Translations under genes and position numbers: made by a program
Part shown: positions 1 to 10,945 of the stretch, in pieces
Numbering within the stretch: the stretch's first letter is position 1
How the letters are laid out: every line of letters begins with the position of its first letter
The notes under the pieces: generated by a model
Databases searched by the model: none
Told to the model about the DNA's origin: nothing
The model's input: the letters and a program-made list of their open reading frames with translations, nothing else
Origin: Archivesica marissinica
Taxonomy: Eukaryota > Mollusca > Bivalvia > Venerida > Vesicomyidae
Assembly: GCA_014843695.1 (NCBI GenBank)
Contig: CM026400.1
Coordinates: 47,370,221 to 47,434,220, forward strand
Direction: 5' to 3'
Length of the DNA: 64,000 bases

Positions 1-606
1 TGTTCGGTCCATATCTTACTGTGTAGAGCACATGTTTCATCCGCGTACATTCTACGGCTCTATGCATATCCATCATCTGTATTGTTCGGTCCATATCTTC
101 TGTGCAGAGCACATGTTTCATCCGCGTAGATTCTATGCATATGCATTATCTGTTTTGTTCGGTCCATATCTTACTGTGCAGAGCACATGTTTCATCCGCG
201 TAGATTCTATGCATATCCATCATCTGTTTTGTTTGGTCCATATCTTACTGTGCAGAGCACATGTTTCATCCGCGTAGATTCTATGCATTATCTGTTTTGT
301 TCGGGTCCATATCTTCTGTGCAGACATGTGTAGAGCACATGTTTCATCCACGTAGATTCTACAGCTCTATGCATATGCATCATCTGTTTTGTTCGGTCCA
401 TATCTTCTGTGTAGAGCACATGTTTCATCCACGTAGATTCTACAGCTCTATGCATATGCATCATCTGTATTGTTCGGTCCATATCTTACTGTGTAGAGCA
501 CATGTTTCATCCGCGTAGATTCTACGGCTCTATGCATATGCATCATCTGTATTGTTCGGTCCATATCTTACTGTGTAGAGCACATGTTTCATCCACGTAG
601 ATTCTA
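1..606. repeat. Minisatellite, about 65-86 bp units
   Basis: Units contain GTTCGGTCCATATCTT, GTAGAGCACATGTTTCATCC and GCATATGCATCATCTGT, with length variants from internal deletions. About eight units are visible and the array continues off the left end. Confidence 0.9.
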
Positions 607-652
607 AGTAAGCCCACTCTTGATATTAACCCATTTGATTCCGTTCAAATGG

Positions 653-812
653 TATTTGCAAAGAACATAGAGTCAGATCAGACGCCACGGAATGTTCCGT
701 CTGATCAGGCTATATGCTGTTTGCTATTTAGATGATCTTGCTAAGACACTTGGCTATGTAGCAAACAACGTAGATCCTGATCAGCACGTAGCATGATGCT
801 GCGGCTGATCTG
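653..812. mobile_element. Dispersed short element with AGCAAACAGCATAGAGCC core
   Basis: It carries the pair GATCAGAC...GTCTGATC and ATGCTGTTTGC/GCAAACA inverted segments. Related copies lie at 5935-6092, 17203-17373, 29250-29362, 53488-53575 and 59785-59975. The better copies end in CGTGCAAAGGGTTAA-like sequence. It is probably a MITE. Confidence 0.6.
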
Positions 813-815
813 GAT

Positions 816-1075
816 CGGTCCGCCTCCGTGGTCGTGTGGTTACGGTCGCTGACTTGTATACCACTGTAACCTATCATCACTGATGGTCACGGGTTCGAGC
901 CCCGCTCAGCCCGTCTTTCATTTATATGAAAAATTTGGCAGTTTCTTACGGAGGTTGGTGCACCCAAGTACTGGTTAACCGCTGGAGCCTGCCCAGGACA
1001 GGTGTTGTTAGGTAAACTGCCCGCCGGCGATATAGCCCAAAAATGGTGCTGATGCGTGCGTAAAACCCGAAAAAT
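816..1075 (+). mobile_element. tRNA-derived SINE family A
   Basis: It has pol III box A-like GTGGTCGTGTGG and box B GGTTCGAGCCC within a tRNA-like head. A body follows containing GGAGCCTGCCCAGGACAGGT and ends GCGTAAAACCCGAAA. Other copies: 18326-18594, 38260-38482, 46478-46640 (headless), 46818-47395; head fragments at 1369-1432 and about 61440. Confidence 0.8.
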
Positions 1076-1484
1076 ATAACATAATAACTGATTTGGATCT
1101 ATGTTGTTTGCAAAAGACTTTAAATGTATCCAGAATGAAATGGGTTAACGGCCAAAGACTGCTTCCATTATAACACAATATCAGGACATGTCAATTCTTC
1201 CATAAAATTTATCATCAATTGAATTTTATCTTTCTTACATCAAAGTGGCAGCTGGGTATATTCATCACTTTCCGTGATAGCTTTGGTTTCATCGTGGATT
1301 GTACGCTGAGCTATGTTCTGCACTAAGGACACGCTGCTTGCGCAGTTGGCTTGGCCTATGTTGTAAAGTAGTCCGCCTCCGTGGTCGAGTGGTTATGGTC
1401 GCTGACTTGTATACCACTGTAACCTATCATCACATAATGTTGTAAAGTTGGTTTCATTTTAAAATTATAGCCACAATTAATTTA

Positions 1485-1930
1485 ACCCTTTCAGCACTAC
1501 AGACCTCTAAATAGGCTTACACAAAAGTGTAGATCCAGATGAGCCGGCTCATGTCAAGCCGTCTCATCAGGATCTGCACATTTTGCCAGTAATATTACTA
1601 TTTTTTTTTAGACGAAATTACACATTTTGATACATGAACTGGTCCAAATGCAATTTTCTTATTAATTTTTTGGTCTAAAAAATATCATGCCCCGAGGTTA
1701 TAAAACTTTCTCAGATCTCAAGCTCAAGTGATCTGATTGGTAGATTCTGAATGTGACTGTCAGCTGAACCAATCAGACGCTTCGAGTCTGAGTTTTGAGA
1801 TTGGAGACAAGTTTTATAACCTCCAGTCCATGTCAGTTACTTGGTGTTGAATGGGTACCAGTCCATGTCAGTTACTTGGGGTTGAATGGGTACCAGTCCA
1901 TGTCAGTTACTTGGTGTTGAATGGGTTAAC
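1485..1930 (+). mobile_element. TTAA-type MITE copy split by a second palindromic element
   Basis: The first part (1485-1692) matches the MITE at 44046 through its ATATCATG segment. It then breaks at 1693 into a different palindromic element and resumes at about 1825 with CAGTCCATGTCAGTTACTTG. The terminal 39-bp segment is then present three times in tandem. A further, deleted copy of the family follows at 1926-2085. Confidence 0.7.
1693..1824. mobile_element. Palindromic MITE with GAGGTTATAAAAC ends
   Basis: It is bounded by GAGGTTATAAAAC and GTTTTATAACCTC, with most of the interior also self-complementary. Two more tandemly placed copies lie at 5150-5436. Confidence 0.7.
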
Positions 1931-2085
1931 CCTTTCAACACCACAGACCTCTAAATAGGCTTACAAAAAGTGTAGATCCAGATGAGCCGGCTCGTGACGG
2001 TCCAAATGTAATTTTCGTATTAATTTATTGGTCTAAAAACTGATCATGGACCAGTCCATTTCAGTTACTTGGTGTTGAATGGGTT
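1926..2085 (+). mobile_element. Internally deleted TTAA-type MITE copy
   Basis: It starts TTAACCCTTTCAACACCA, loses the hairpin centre after GCTCGTGAC, and ends TTGGTGTTGAATGGGTTAA. Confidence 0.65.
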
Positions 2086-2133
2086 AAAGGAGTTTCTTTG
2101 GGCTGTGTCATTGTGATCTCATAGCTTCATTAT

Positions 2134-2265
2134 TATGCCAAGCATTATGCTATGCCAAGCATTATGCTATACCAAGCATTATGCTATGCCAAGCATTATG
2201 CTATACCAAGTATGCTATGCCAAGCATTATGCTATACCAAGCATTATGCTATGCCAAGCATTATG
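2134..2265. repeat. Short tandem repeat, 16-17 bp (CCAAGCATTATGCTATR)
   Basis: Seven to eight copies alternate CTATGCC and CTATACC. Confidence 0.9.
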
Positions 2266-2361
2266 AATATGTTGGAGGAGTTGCTATATTGGAAATATAT
2301 AATATACTCTTGATTCACCAGTCCCACCTCAGTCATATGTACTCTACAAATCAGTCCAACA

Positions 2362-3478
2362 TATATATATTGCTTTGGAAAACAATGCTATATCTATTGC
2401 TTTGGAAAACAATGTTATATATTGCTTTGGAAAACAATGTTATATATATTGCTTTGGAAAACAATGTTATATATATTGCTTTGGAAAACAATGTTATATA
2501 CATTGCTTTGGAAAACAATGTTATATATAATGCTTTGGAAAACACTGTTATGTATTGCTTTGGAAAACAATGTTATATATATATTGCTTTGGAAAACAAT
2601 GTTATATATTGCTTTGGAAAACAATGTTATATATTGCTTTGGAAAACAATGTTATATATAATACTTTGGAAAACACTTTGGAAAACAATGTTATATATTG
2701 CTTTGGAAAACAATGTTATATATATTGCTTTGGAAAACAATGTTATATACATTGCTTTGGAAAACAATGTTATATATAATGCTTTGGAAAACACTGTTAT
2801 GTATTGCTTTGGAAAACAATGTTATATATATATTGCTTTGGAAAACAATGTTATATATTGCTTTGGAAAACAATGTTATATATATTGCTTTGGAAAACAA
2901 TGTTATATATAATACTTTGGAAAACACTTTGGAAAACAATGTTATATATTGCTTTGGAAAACAATGTTATATATATTGCTTTGGAAAACAATGTTATATA
3001 TTGCTTTGGAAAACAATGTTATATATATTGCTTTGGAAAACAATGTTATATATAATGCTTTGGAAAACACTTTGGAAAACAATGTTATATATTGCTTTGG
3101 AAAACAATGTTATATATATTGCTTTGGAAAACAATGCTATATATTGCTTTGGAAAACAATGCTATATATTGCTTTGGAAAACATTTTGGAAAACAATGTT
3201 ATATATTGCTTTGGAAAACAATGTTATATATTGCGTTGGAAAACAATGTTATATATTGCTTTGAAAAACAATGTTATATATTGCTTTGGAAAACAATGTT
3301 ATATATATTGCTTTGGAAAACAATGTTATATATATATTGCTTTGGAAAATAATGTTATATATTGCTTTGGAAAACAATGTTATATATATATATATATATA
3401 TTGCTTTGGAAAACAATGTTATATATATATTGCTTTGGAAAACAATGTTATATATATTGCTTTGGAAAACAAAATTGT
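2362..3478. repeat. AT-rich minisatellite, 24-30 bp (GCTTTGGAAAACAATGTTAT)
   Basis: About 40 copies differ mainly in the number of AT dinucleotides after GTTAT. A larger block is repeated with a 249-bp offset (CATTGC at 2501 and 2750). Open frames across it are repeat artefacts. Confidence 0.92.
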
Positions 3479-3479
3479 A

Positions 3480-4065
3480 TTCATAGAATGATAGAAACTA
3501 GAAAACGATATCATTTCGCATCATTTTGAATTCATTGCAAAATTCTATATTTTAGTCCATCATAATTCATTACAAAATTATATTTATAGAAACAAGTCGG
3601 CCATTTTGAAATGCTTTTCAAAATTCTATGTAGTCAGTCATAGGTCATTACAAAATTATATTTATAGAAACAAGTCGGCCATTTTGAATTTTTTGGCAAA
3701 TGAATTCTTATATCTTATAGTCAGTCATAATTCATTATAAAATTATATTTATAGAAACATAAATATTTATATGAAAGAAAGAAAATAGGACAGCCATTTT
3801 AGAATTCATTGCAAAATTCTATGTACCGTAACTATGGAAATATGTAGGGTATCATGAATACCTTGTTAGCATTTAGAGCCTGATTACTCGGAACTATTAC
3901 CTCTATCATGTATTTCATATATTCAATAGGTTTTTGTTTAGAATCTTGAGTTTCATTTGACTTTGTCCACATCCATTTGATGTCTAGGAAGTGTAAATCT
4001 GTTGATAATAATAGCCGTGTGTGTTTGGATTCGTCCCAGTATTAATTTAAAGATATATTCCTGTC
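3480..4065. other. AT-rich intergenic sequence
   Basis: Three imperfect repeats of TTCATTACAAAATTATATTTATAG-like sequence at 3545-3745. No gene is seen. Confidence 0.6.
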
Positions 4066-4383
4066 AGGCGCGTAGCTAGGCTTACGCATGTACGCACGTG
4101 CGTAAAATTAATTTTGACAGTCCTGAAAATGAAATAAATGCGAAAAATGCATTATAAACTGGATCGTAAGGGGATAAGGGGGGGGGGACACTGACATTGA
4201 TCATTCACTAGAAAGCAGACATGAACGAAACGCCAACAGATATTGATTGTAGCTGATGTTCATAGTAGGCAAAAGTCACCTGAGACCATATAGTGGGATA
4301 AAAAATCTCTGGGTGGAGTATGCCCCCAGACCCCCCCCTAGGTTGGTGCGTAATGCATATTTAGGCCTAGCTACGTGCCTGTC
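4066..4383. mobile_element. MITE with GCGTAGCTAGGC-type terminal inverted repeats
   Basis: It starts CAGGCGCGTAGCTAGGCTTA and ends with the inverse form AGGCCTAGCTACGTGCCTGT. Isolated end sequences of the same type occur at about 15150 and 17443 (GGGGCGTAGCTAGC). Confidence 0.65.
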
Positions 4384-4521
4384 TGTTAAAAAAAGAAAAG
4401 AAATTGCATTGTATGCGTATGTCCCATATTTTGATGTCAGCAATATTAATAGAACATGCTAAAAGTGATGTATGCACATCTACGGCTAATTGGAGCTACG
4501 AAGGAAGTCTAATGGAATGTC

Positions 4522-4772
4522 TAGTGGAAGTCGTGAGAGCGCAGTGGATGCGCGGTCGCTTCAGGTGCAAAAGGTCCGGAGTTCGAGCCCTGCTGGAGCC
4601 GTTATGATTGTGCCCCTTAGGCAAGGCATTTAAATTCCACTTTGCCTCTTCTCTCTCCCTCGTGTCGATGGATTCCATCAGGAATGAGGTCTCGAGAGTG
4701 ATTAATATAAGTTGAAATAACTTGTTTCGCAATCGAGCTAAAATAAATTTGTATAAACTAAAACTAATGGGA
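4522..4772 (+). mobile_element. tRNA-derived SINE family B
   Basis: The head has GTGAGAGCGCAGTGGATGCG and box B GAGTTCGAGCCC. The body has TTGCCTCTTCTCTCTCCCTC and ATTCCATCAGGAATGAGGTC. The 3' tail is GATTAATATAAGTTG...CGCAATCGAGCTAAAATAAA. Other copies: 12090-12335 (-), 19765-19915, 24084-24195, 36762-36985 (-), 52665-52892, 53113-53342 (-), 60515-60715, 60815-61050, 62248-62425. Confidence 0.8.
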
Positions 4773-4825
4773 AAAAACACTTGCCTAGTTAAAACAAGAT
4801 TCAATATTTTTCAACAATATTCAAG

Positions 4826-5012
4826 TACAGTCAAACCTGTGTTAGTGGTCACCTCTATTAAGCAGCTAAACTGCATTAAGCAGCCAGTTTCCAGATTCCC
4901 AATATGTTGTTTTGCTATACATTTGACCTCTATTAAGCAGCCACCTGTGCTAAGCAGCCACTTTTTGTGATTCCCTTGGCTGGCTGCTCAAGACAGGTTT
5001 GATACTGTGTAA
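4826..5012. mobile_element. MITE with ACAGTCAAACCTGT ends
   Basis: Left end ACAGTCAAACCTGTGTTAGT. Right end AGACAGGTTTGATACTGTGT, its inverted counterpart. The inside repeats CTATTAAGCAGC several times. Confidence 0.65.
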
Positions 5013-5149
5013 TACTAATTTTATAACGAATGATAGCAACCTTTTATAGAAACTGTGACAATCCGGTTTGAAACCGGAATATATCTTTAACATTTATAGC
5101 CTGTACTTGTACTATACTTTGGGATTTTCACTCCAAACCTGACCGCAGA

Positions 5150-5436
5150 CCTCGAGGTCATAAAACGTTTCTCCTATCTCAAACTCAGTCTCAATCTTCT
5201 GATTGGTTCGGCTGGCAGTAAGACTCGGAATCAACCACTCAAATCATTTTGAGCTTGAGTTTGAAATCTGAGAAAAGTTTTATAACCTCGGGGGGCTAGG
5301 TTATAAAACTTCTCCTACCTCAAACTCAGTCTCAAGCTTCTGATTGGTTCGGTTCAGCTGGCAGTAAGACTCGGAATCAACCAATCAAATCATTTTGAGC
5401 TTGAGTTTGGGATCTGAGAAAAGTGTTATAACCTTG
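5150..5436. mobile_element. Two adjacent copies of the GAGGTTATAAAAC palindromic element
   Basis: 5150-5292 and 5294-5436 are near-identical palindromic units, each starting and ending with the TTATAAAAC/GTTTTATAA inverted ends. Confidence 0.7.
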
Positions 5437-5749
5437 TGCACGGGTAATGTTCTGTCGAGTTAACACAGACCTAGCACATTGGTTTTGTACTGAATGTGAT
5501 GTGATAAATGTATACTTTATTGTGTAAAAGTAAAACCTCCCAGTGCTTTCGTATTTGTATACTGTTTGTTTATGCTGAACAATGAGAGACAACTCTTAAT
5601 TTTCTATTACCTCCCTTGGCAGATAAAGTCTGATTTATCCCAAAATGTAAATAGGTCCTTTTAGTTGGAATACTTTGTTTTTACTGTTGTTCCCTAACCA
5701 GATGTTGCGGTATGATAAATGGGATTTTATCAAAATCGTGTTACCGGGA

Positions 5750-5933
5750 ATTAAACCATTCAAGTAACTGACATGGACTATCCACGATATTTTTAGAAAA
5801 TTACATTTGGACTTGTTCATTTATATCAAAATGGGTAATTATTACTAAATATAGTAAAACACTTGCAAAAAGTGCAGATCCTGATGAGACGGCTCTAGAT
5901 CTACATTTTTTGCTAACCTATTTAGAGGCCTGT
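5750..5933 (-). mobile_element. Truncated TTAA-type MITE copy (reverse) joined to another repeat
   Basis: It reads AACCATTCAAGTAACTGACA at the left and runs to TTTAGAGGCCTGTG. There it abuts the element at 5935-6092. Confidence 0.6.
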
Positions 5934-5934
5934 G

Positions 5935-6092
5935 TTCTGATCACAATCTATGTTGTTTGCTACCGGTATTCCACTATCCGAATAGCAAACGGCATAGAGC
6001 CTGATCAGACAGAACGTTATGTGCAGTTTGATTTGGCTCTATACTGTTTGCAAAAGTGATTTGATCTCCTGCTAGCGTGCAAAAGGTTAATA
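5935..6092. mobile_element. Copy of the AGCAAACAGCATAGAGCC element
   Basis: It contains TATGTTGTTTGCTA, CACTATCCGAATAGCAAAC, GATCAGACAG and GCTAGCGTGCAAAAGGTTAA. Confidence 0.6.
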
Positions 6093-6488
6093 CATTCAGG
6101 TGCATTTATAGATGTGACTGCAAACACAGGTTTGACTGTATGTGAAAGTAGGTAATATAAGCCACCAATAAAAGAATCAACATGTTTAATGTTTCACTTT
6201 GTAGTTTCGTTGTATAAGAAATGTCTAGAATAATTATTTGTATATTGGTACAAGGGAGGAAACTGGAATCAAAGTACCAATATTTGTTGTAGTATATTAC
6301 AAACAAGATGTAGGATTGTTGATTCATTCATGGATTCTTCGCATGTATCGTCATCGTTGTTAAGGTATATGTATGTATATATTGACATGAATTGATTGTA
6401 CAAAGATACTAAAATAAAACTCTACTAAAAATGCTGGCTGGTTTTATGCTTGTGTTTTGAAACACGTGGGAAAGTCAGCATAGTATGC

Positions 6489-6713
6489 AGGGTTCCCTCT
6501 GTCTGAACGTTTGTCTTCGCCACTTCTATCGCCAATTGAAAAACACTGCAGCTAATTTAAAAAACTTGGAGCCAACTAAGAGCTATATACCGTTGTTCAC
6601 AAAACGTGTGCCACAAACAAAAAATGTTGCGCCAAATATTTTCACCAATTCACAAAATTTAGCGCAATATTTGTTTTTTGCCGCCATTGGCGACCGACAG
6701 CGGGAACCCTGAG
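6489..6713. mobile_element. MITE with AGGGTTCCCTCTGTC ends
   Basis: AGGGTTCCCTCTGTCTGAAC at the left, GCGACCGACAGCGGGAACCC at the right. The interior is rich in GGAGCCAACTAAGAGC-like blocks. Full copy also at 25912-26163; fragments at 13890-14014 and 19090-19193. Confidence 0.7.
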
Positions 6714-6804
6714 TTTGAGTACTCTCTGTAACTGTGTTGAGTGATTGGTCTGGGTTGGGCCGCCTGCCACCCAGTTTTAGCTTTGTGGATTGCAATGAGT
6801 GGAG

Positions 6805-7090
6805 TGTGTTTTACGTTTATCGTCGCTAACGGTTGCCAATATGAGCGACGCCTCCTGAAGAGATTAGTCATTTTAGATTTTGGAGGATAGTGCAATGATA
6901 CAGACAGAGACCCATTCCAGAGTATCATCTGGTTCTTTTACATGCACAGTGTAAAGCACCGACACGAAACCTCGGTTTAACGTCCCATCTGAAAGACTGT
7001 TAATTTTATTAGGGTCAGACGGGGATCGAACCTGCGATCCCTGGATTACCAGTCCAGCGTGTTAACACTGGACTACAGATCCGTCTGTAA
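6805..7090 (-). mobile_element. tRNA-derived SINE family D
   Basis: On the minus strand the tRNA-like head (AGACGGATCTGTAGTCCAGT, box B GGTTCGATCCCCG) is followed by AACCAGA and CACTATCCTCCAAAAT blocks. The 3' part contains GGCAACCGTTAGCGACGATA. Other copies: 18925-19095 (-), 20565-20862 (-), 24258-24380 (-), 40553-40662 plus 46030-46228 (-), 48860-49098 (-), 60080-60358 (+), 61752-62030 (+). Confidence 0.8.
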
Positions 7091-7239
7091 ATGAGTGGAA
7101 CAATACATATTTTGTTTATAAACTGGTTGTTTGTCCAGAGATGAATTCCTTGATTTGGTCACTCATGTCTGGAATACTTATCGTAAAGGCATTCTGTGTC
7201 TTCCTCGACCAATAGCAGCTGGAGAATCATCATACAATG

Positions 7240-8150
7240 TAAGGTGTTAGGTGGAACTCAAAACACAATCAATGGTAGGGGCACCGGGTTCTGGAACACA
7301 CAATACAAACAATGGTAGGGGCACCGGGGGTCTCGAACTCAACACACAAACAATGGTAGGGGGCACCGGGGGTCTGGAACTCAACACACAAACAATGGTA
7401 GGGGCACCGGGGGTCTCGAACTCAACACACAAACAATGGTAGGGGGCACCGGGGGTCTGGAACTCAACACACAAACAATGGTAGGGGCACCGGGGGTCTG
7501 GAACTCAACACACAAACAATGGTAGGGGTCTGGAACTCAACACACAAACAATGGTAGGGGCACCGGGGGTCTGGAACTCAACACACAAACAATGGTAGGG
7601 GCACCGGGGTCTGGAACTCAACACACAAACAATGGTAGGGGCACCGGGGGTCTGGAACTCAACACACAAACAATGGTAGGGGCACCGGGGGTCTGGAACT
7701 CAACACACAAACAATGGTAGGGGCACTGGGGGTCTGGGACTCAACACACAAACAATGGTAGGGGCACCGGGGGTCTGGAACTCAACACACAAACAATGGT
7801 AGGGGCACCGGGGGTCTGGAACTCAACACACAAACAATGGTAGGGGCACTGGGGGTCTGGAACTCAACACACAAACAATGGTAGGGGGCACTGGGGGTTC
7901 TGGAACACACAATACAACAATGGTAGGGCACTGGGGGTCTGGAACTCAACACACAAACAATGGTAGGGGCACTGGGGGTCTGGGACTCAACACACAAACA
8001 ATGGTAGGGGCACCGGGGGTCTGGAACTCAACACACAAACAATGGTAGGGGCACCGGGGGTCTGGAACTCAACACACAAACAATGGTAGGGGCACTGGGG
8101 GTCTGGAACTCAACACACAAACAATGGTAGGGGCACTGGGGATCTTACTC
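7240..8150. repeat. Minisatellite, about 41 bp (AACAATGGTAGGGGCACCGG)
   Basis: Roughly 22 units of GGTAGGGGCACCGGGGGTCT plus GGAACTCAACACACAAACAA. It is flanked on both sides by AGCTGGAGAA-containing sequence of the dispersed element described at 14605 and 49125. Confidence 0.92.
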
Positions 8151-8449
8151 AACCAATACCAGCTGGAGAACCATGGACAAGTAGGACCTATAGACCTACT
8201 TTTAGGAGTATTCAGGGGCAGTAATTGACCAAGGATTCTTATACACCCGCTCACACACAGGTTTCTATATCCTGCCATAACTGTAGGTTCGAATCGCACT
8301 GGTGGTGCTGCAGGATGTCCAGGTTGGTTCAACCAGGGCACCTGGCCGTACGTATGCCTGAACTACTGCAAGGAGTATCTGGGGTATTACTCTACCATTA
8401 ACCCCAAAAAACCAAACACTCTGAGTTGAGTTTGTTGTAACTAAAGTAT

Positions 8450-8695
8450 AAATTTATATATTTTACAACGATTGCCAAGCAAGTTTCAACAACTTATATT
8501 AATCACTCCCTTTGGCGCGGATGACAGCGTATTTGTGTTCATTCGTGTGGGAGGAAATCGTAGTACCCGGAGAAAAACCCACCTGTCCGATCTGGCGACC
8601 ACCATACCATCTCACATATTTCCCTGTCCGAGGATTGAACCCGGGTTACATTGGTTAGAAACGAGCAAGCTACGACTGTGCTAATTGGACTGCTA
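8450..8695 (-). mobile_element. SINE family C copy, reverse
   Basis: It runs from the tail TTACAACGATTGCCAAGCAA to the head GCTAATTGGACTGC and includes the CGGAGAAAAACCCACCTGTC body. Confidence 0.78.
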
Positions 8696-9589
8696 ATTTT
8701 GTTGTAGGGCAAGCTGTATTTCTAGGGAGACTTAAAATAGTGTAATGGGGCAGGGTAGGGCACGGACGGGCTCGGCTTGGCTGGCAACTTGCTTATTGCG
8801 CTCGCTACGCGCATACCATATCATGTCTAGGTCCCCGCAAGGGGTTTGACATTAATGACACATGCATACATACCAGAATTGGGTAATGTCGTAGAAACTC
8901 ATAAATAACCGACATTGAAACAATCGGGACCGTATATAATTATACTTTAGCCTCAAAGAACACGAACAAACACAGAAAAACAACAAACGAGACGTAGTAG
9001 ACATTTTGGTGGAATTTAATCAGTTAATAATGAAGTACATGTAGTTTCAGTCTATGTAATTATGTTTCTTTAGATGCATATTGTTTTGTACTGTTGTAGA
9101 GTGGTCTAAACTATGCTTAAAATTGAATGTTGAAACGCCAATAAAAGTTTCAACTGATTCGTCATCAATAATGTTCATACTAAGTAACTAACTAACTAAG
9201 ACATATTTAGTGTGTGTGTATGCAGAGCTGTCAAGGGTGCATCGAGTGTCGGAGTGAGCTATGGGGTTCGAAGAGCCAGCCGCTCCTTCGTCAGGGGTCT
9301 GTGGGAAGCTGGAGACGACATAGAGTGTCGTCCATAATCGAGGTCAATTGACTAAATACAAGGTTATATCATATATGTGCTGCGATTACTCAACTGACAT
9401 TTAACCCTGTTATTTGTGCATTGATATTATACTGTTTGTACATATATATTAATAATGATTTGTAAATATGTTATGCTCTTCAGCAATGGAGGAAATAAAA
9501 GTATCTATCTATCTATCTATGTCTTGATTGTCAATTTATAATAAATCTCCGATGTAATTTGCAAGCATTTGTCACCAGCTTGAACAAAA
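8696..9589. other. Unassigned intergenic sequence
   Basis: It holds a SINE family E tail (8822-8862), a poly(A) signal-like AATAAAAG at 9141 and a short TATC tract at 9508-9522. No coding sequence is recognised. Confidence 0.5.
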
Positions 9590-9785
9590 TCAACGTGGTC
9601 TAGTGGTTACCACAACAAGCTAGTAATCGGCTGATTACAATTTTGGCACAAATTCAAACCCTGGTATGACTTGCCAATTTTTCATTGAGCAAGACCATTT
9701 ATCCACATTGCTAAGAACTAAGTCTTGTAGAAATTGCTTCACAGTCGAGCTTAAATGAATTTATATTCATACCAAGCTAAATCAC
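9590..9785 (+). mobile_element. Degenerate tRNA-derived SINE, separate head, B-like tail
   Basis: ACGTGGTCTAGTGGTTACCA resembles a tRNA A-box region and AATTCAAACCCTGG a B-box. The 3' end (CAGTCGAGCTTAAATGAATT) resembles the family B tail. Confidence 0.5.
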
Positions 9786-10026
9786 CAAACTGGAACTACA
9801 GTACATGTATATAAAATGTAGTTAACATAGTGTTTTAACATAGTGAACGTTTATTAAACTCAATTTGCTGCAATTAGCATATAAAACAATCATCAATGTG
9901 AGTGAATATTTCCAGTTTTAAATGTTTCATGCCTACTGCCTAGATATAAAACTATTATTTACACCCATGTGTATAGGTACTATCACATCATGTCAGTCTA
10001 CAGTGTATAGTCAATACCCGTCACAG

Positions 10027-10945
10027 TCACTGATGCTCTTTATTGTACTCCCATGTAACCTTTTTGGATTTGTCGACCAAAGTCTTTGACGGTTCATACT
10101 TATGAGATGGTTCTTTGTTGTTTAGCTTTACTTTCAAAATTGATGACAGTGAACCATCTGTGCTCAAGGAAGCTCTAAAATCAGTCTTGTTTTTCCGCAC
10201 CATACTAAAAACACGTTCCTCTTCAGCATGCTGTGCGTAATGATAAGTAGAACATGCGCAACTTTGAATAGTAACGGTAATTTGCCCTTAATGTACATAG
10301 ACCACACAACATCCATTCTAAGGAACCGTTGCTGTGTTCCATCGGCCATCTGATCACAGACAGATGCTTCTTTCTCAACATAATCAGGGAGATCAGGAAG
10401 TAGCTGATACTCCTTGAATTGCTCAGTAAGTATATCCATCTCACGATCTGAACAATGTAGTAGTCGGGGAAACCTCTCTACAAAGTACAGTACGTTCGCA
10501 AACGAGACGTCCAGTCGCTGCTCAAAGTCTACAAATTTAGCATGCCCGAGCAACAGATCATTGTATGGAAATGTTTTGACAACATATTTGGCAGTCTCGG
10601 TGTAAAATTGAAATGCTGCTTCTAGAAATTTCGATTTCTGAGCTGGTGCAATATCACCTTCATTTTCAAGTCTATTCAATGTGAAAACAATTTGTATGTC
10701 ATCAAGACTAAGTAAGTTGTCAGAATTCGTAATGTCAACTTTAAGAGGAGACACTGCCTCCTTCAATGACAAACTTGATCAATAGTTTACGCAGGTAAGA
10801 CTGCATTTCCGCGTCAAGCAGATGCGTTCTAGGCTCTTCTGTCTGCAAAAAGAGGCTGAATGGCGGAAAACAAACTGGTAAAAGAGCAGATTTATTTCAG
10901 TCATATGGTCCTGAAAAGAACTAGCCATGCGCTTAAATCTAGGTT
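10027..10945 (-). pseudogene. hAT-type transposase-like gene fragment, frameshifted
   Basis: The longest open piece (10164-10772) reads ...LLSLDDIQIVFTLN, then RFPRLLHCSDREMDILTEQF and RMDVVWSMYIKGKLPLLFKV. In another frame, after a shift near 10215, it continues QHAEEERVFSMVRKNKTDFR and ends WEYNKEHQ-stop at 10027. Upstream, frames give HMTEINLLFYQF, SLFLQTEEPRTHLLDAEMQ and YLRKLLIKFV. The order matches the C-terminal region of hAT-derived proteins, where a HSNAxxERxFS-like motif marks the dimerisation part. At least three frameshifts are needed, so it is a dead copy or a dead domesticated relative. No N-terminal BED finger was found in the adjoining kilobase. Confidence 0.65.

Noticed and set aside
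816..905. tRNA gene
   Set aside because: The tRNA-like A and B boxes belong to a SINE head repeated several times with a common body. It has no proper full cloverleaf or terminator. The same holds for heads in families B to E.
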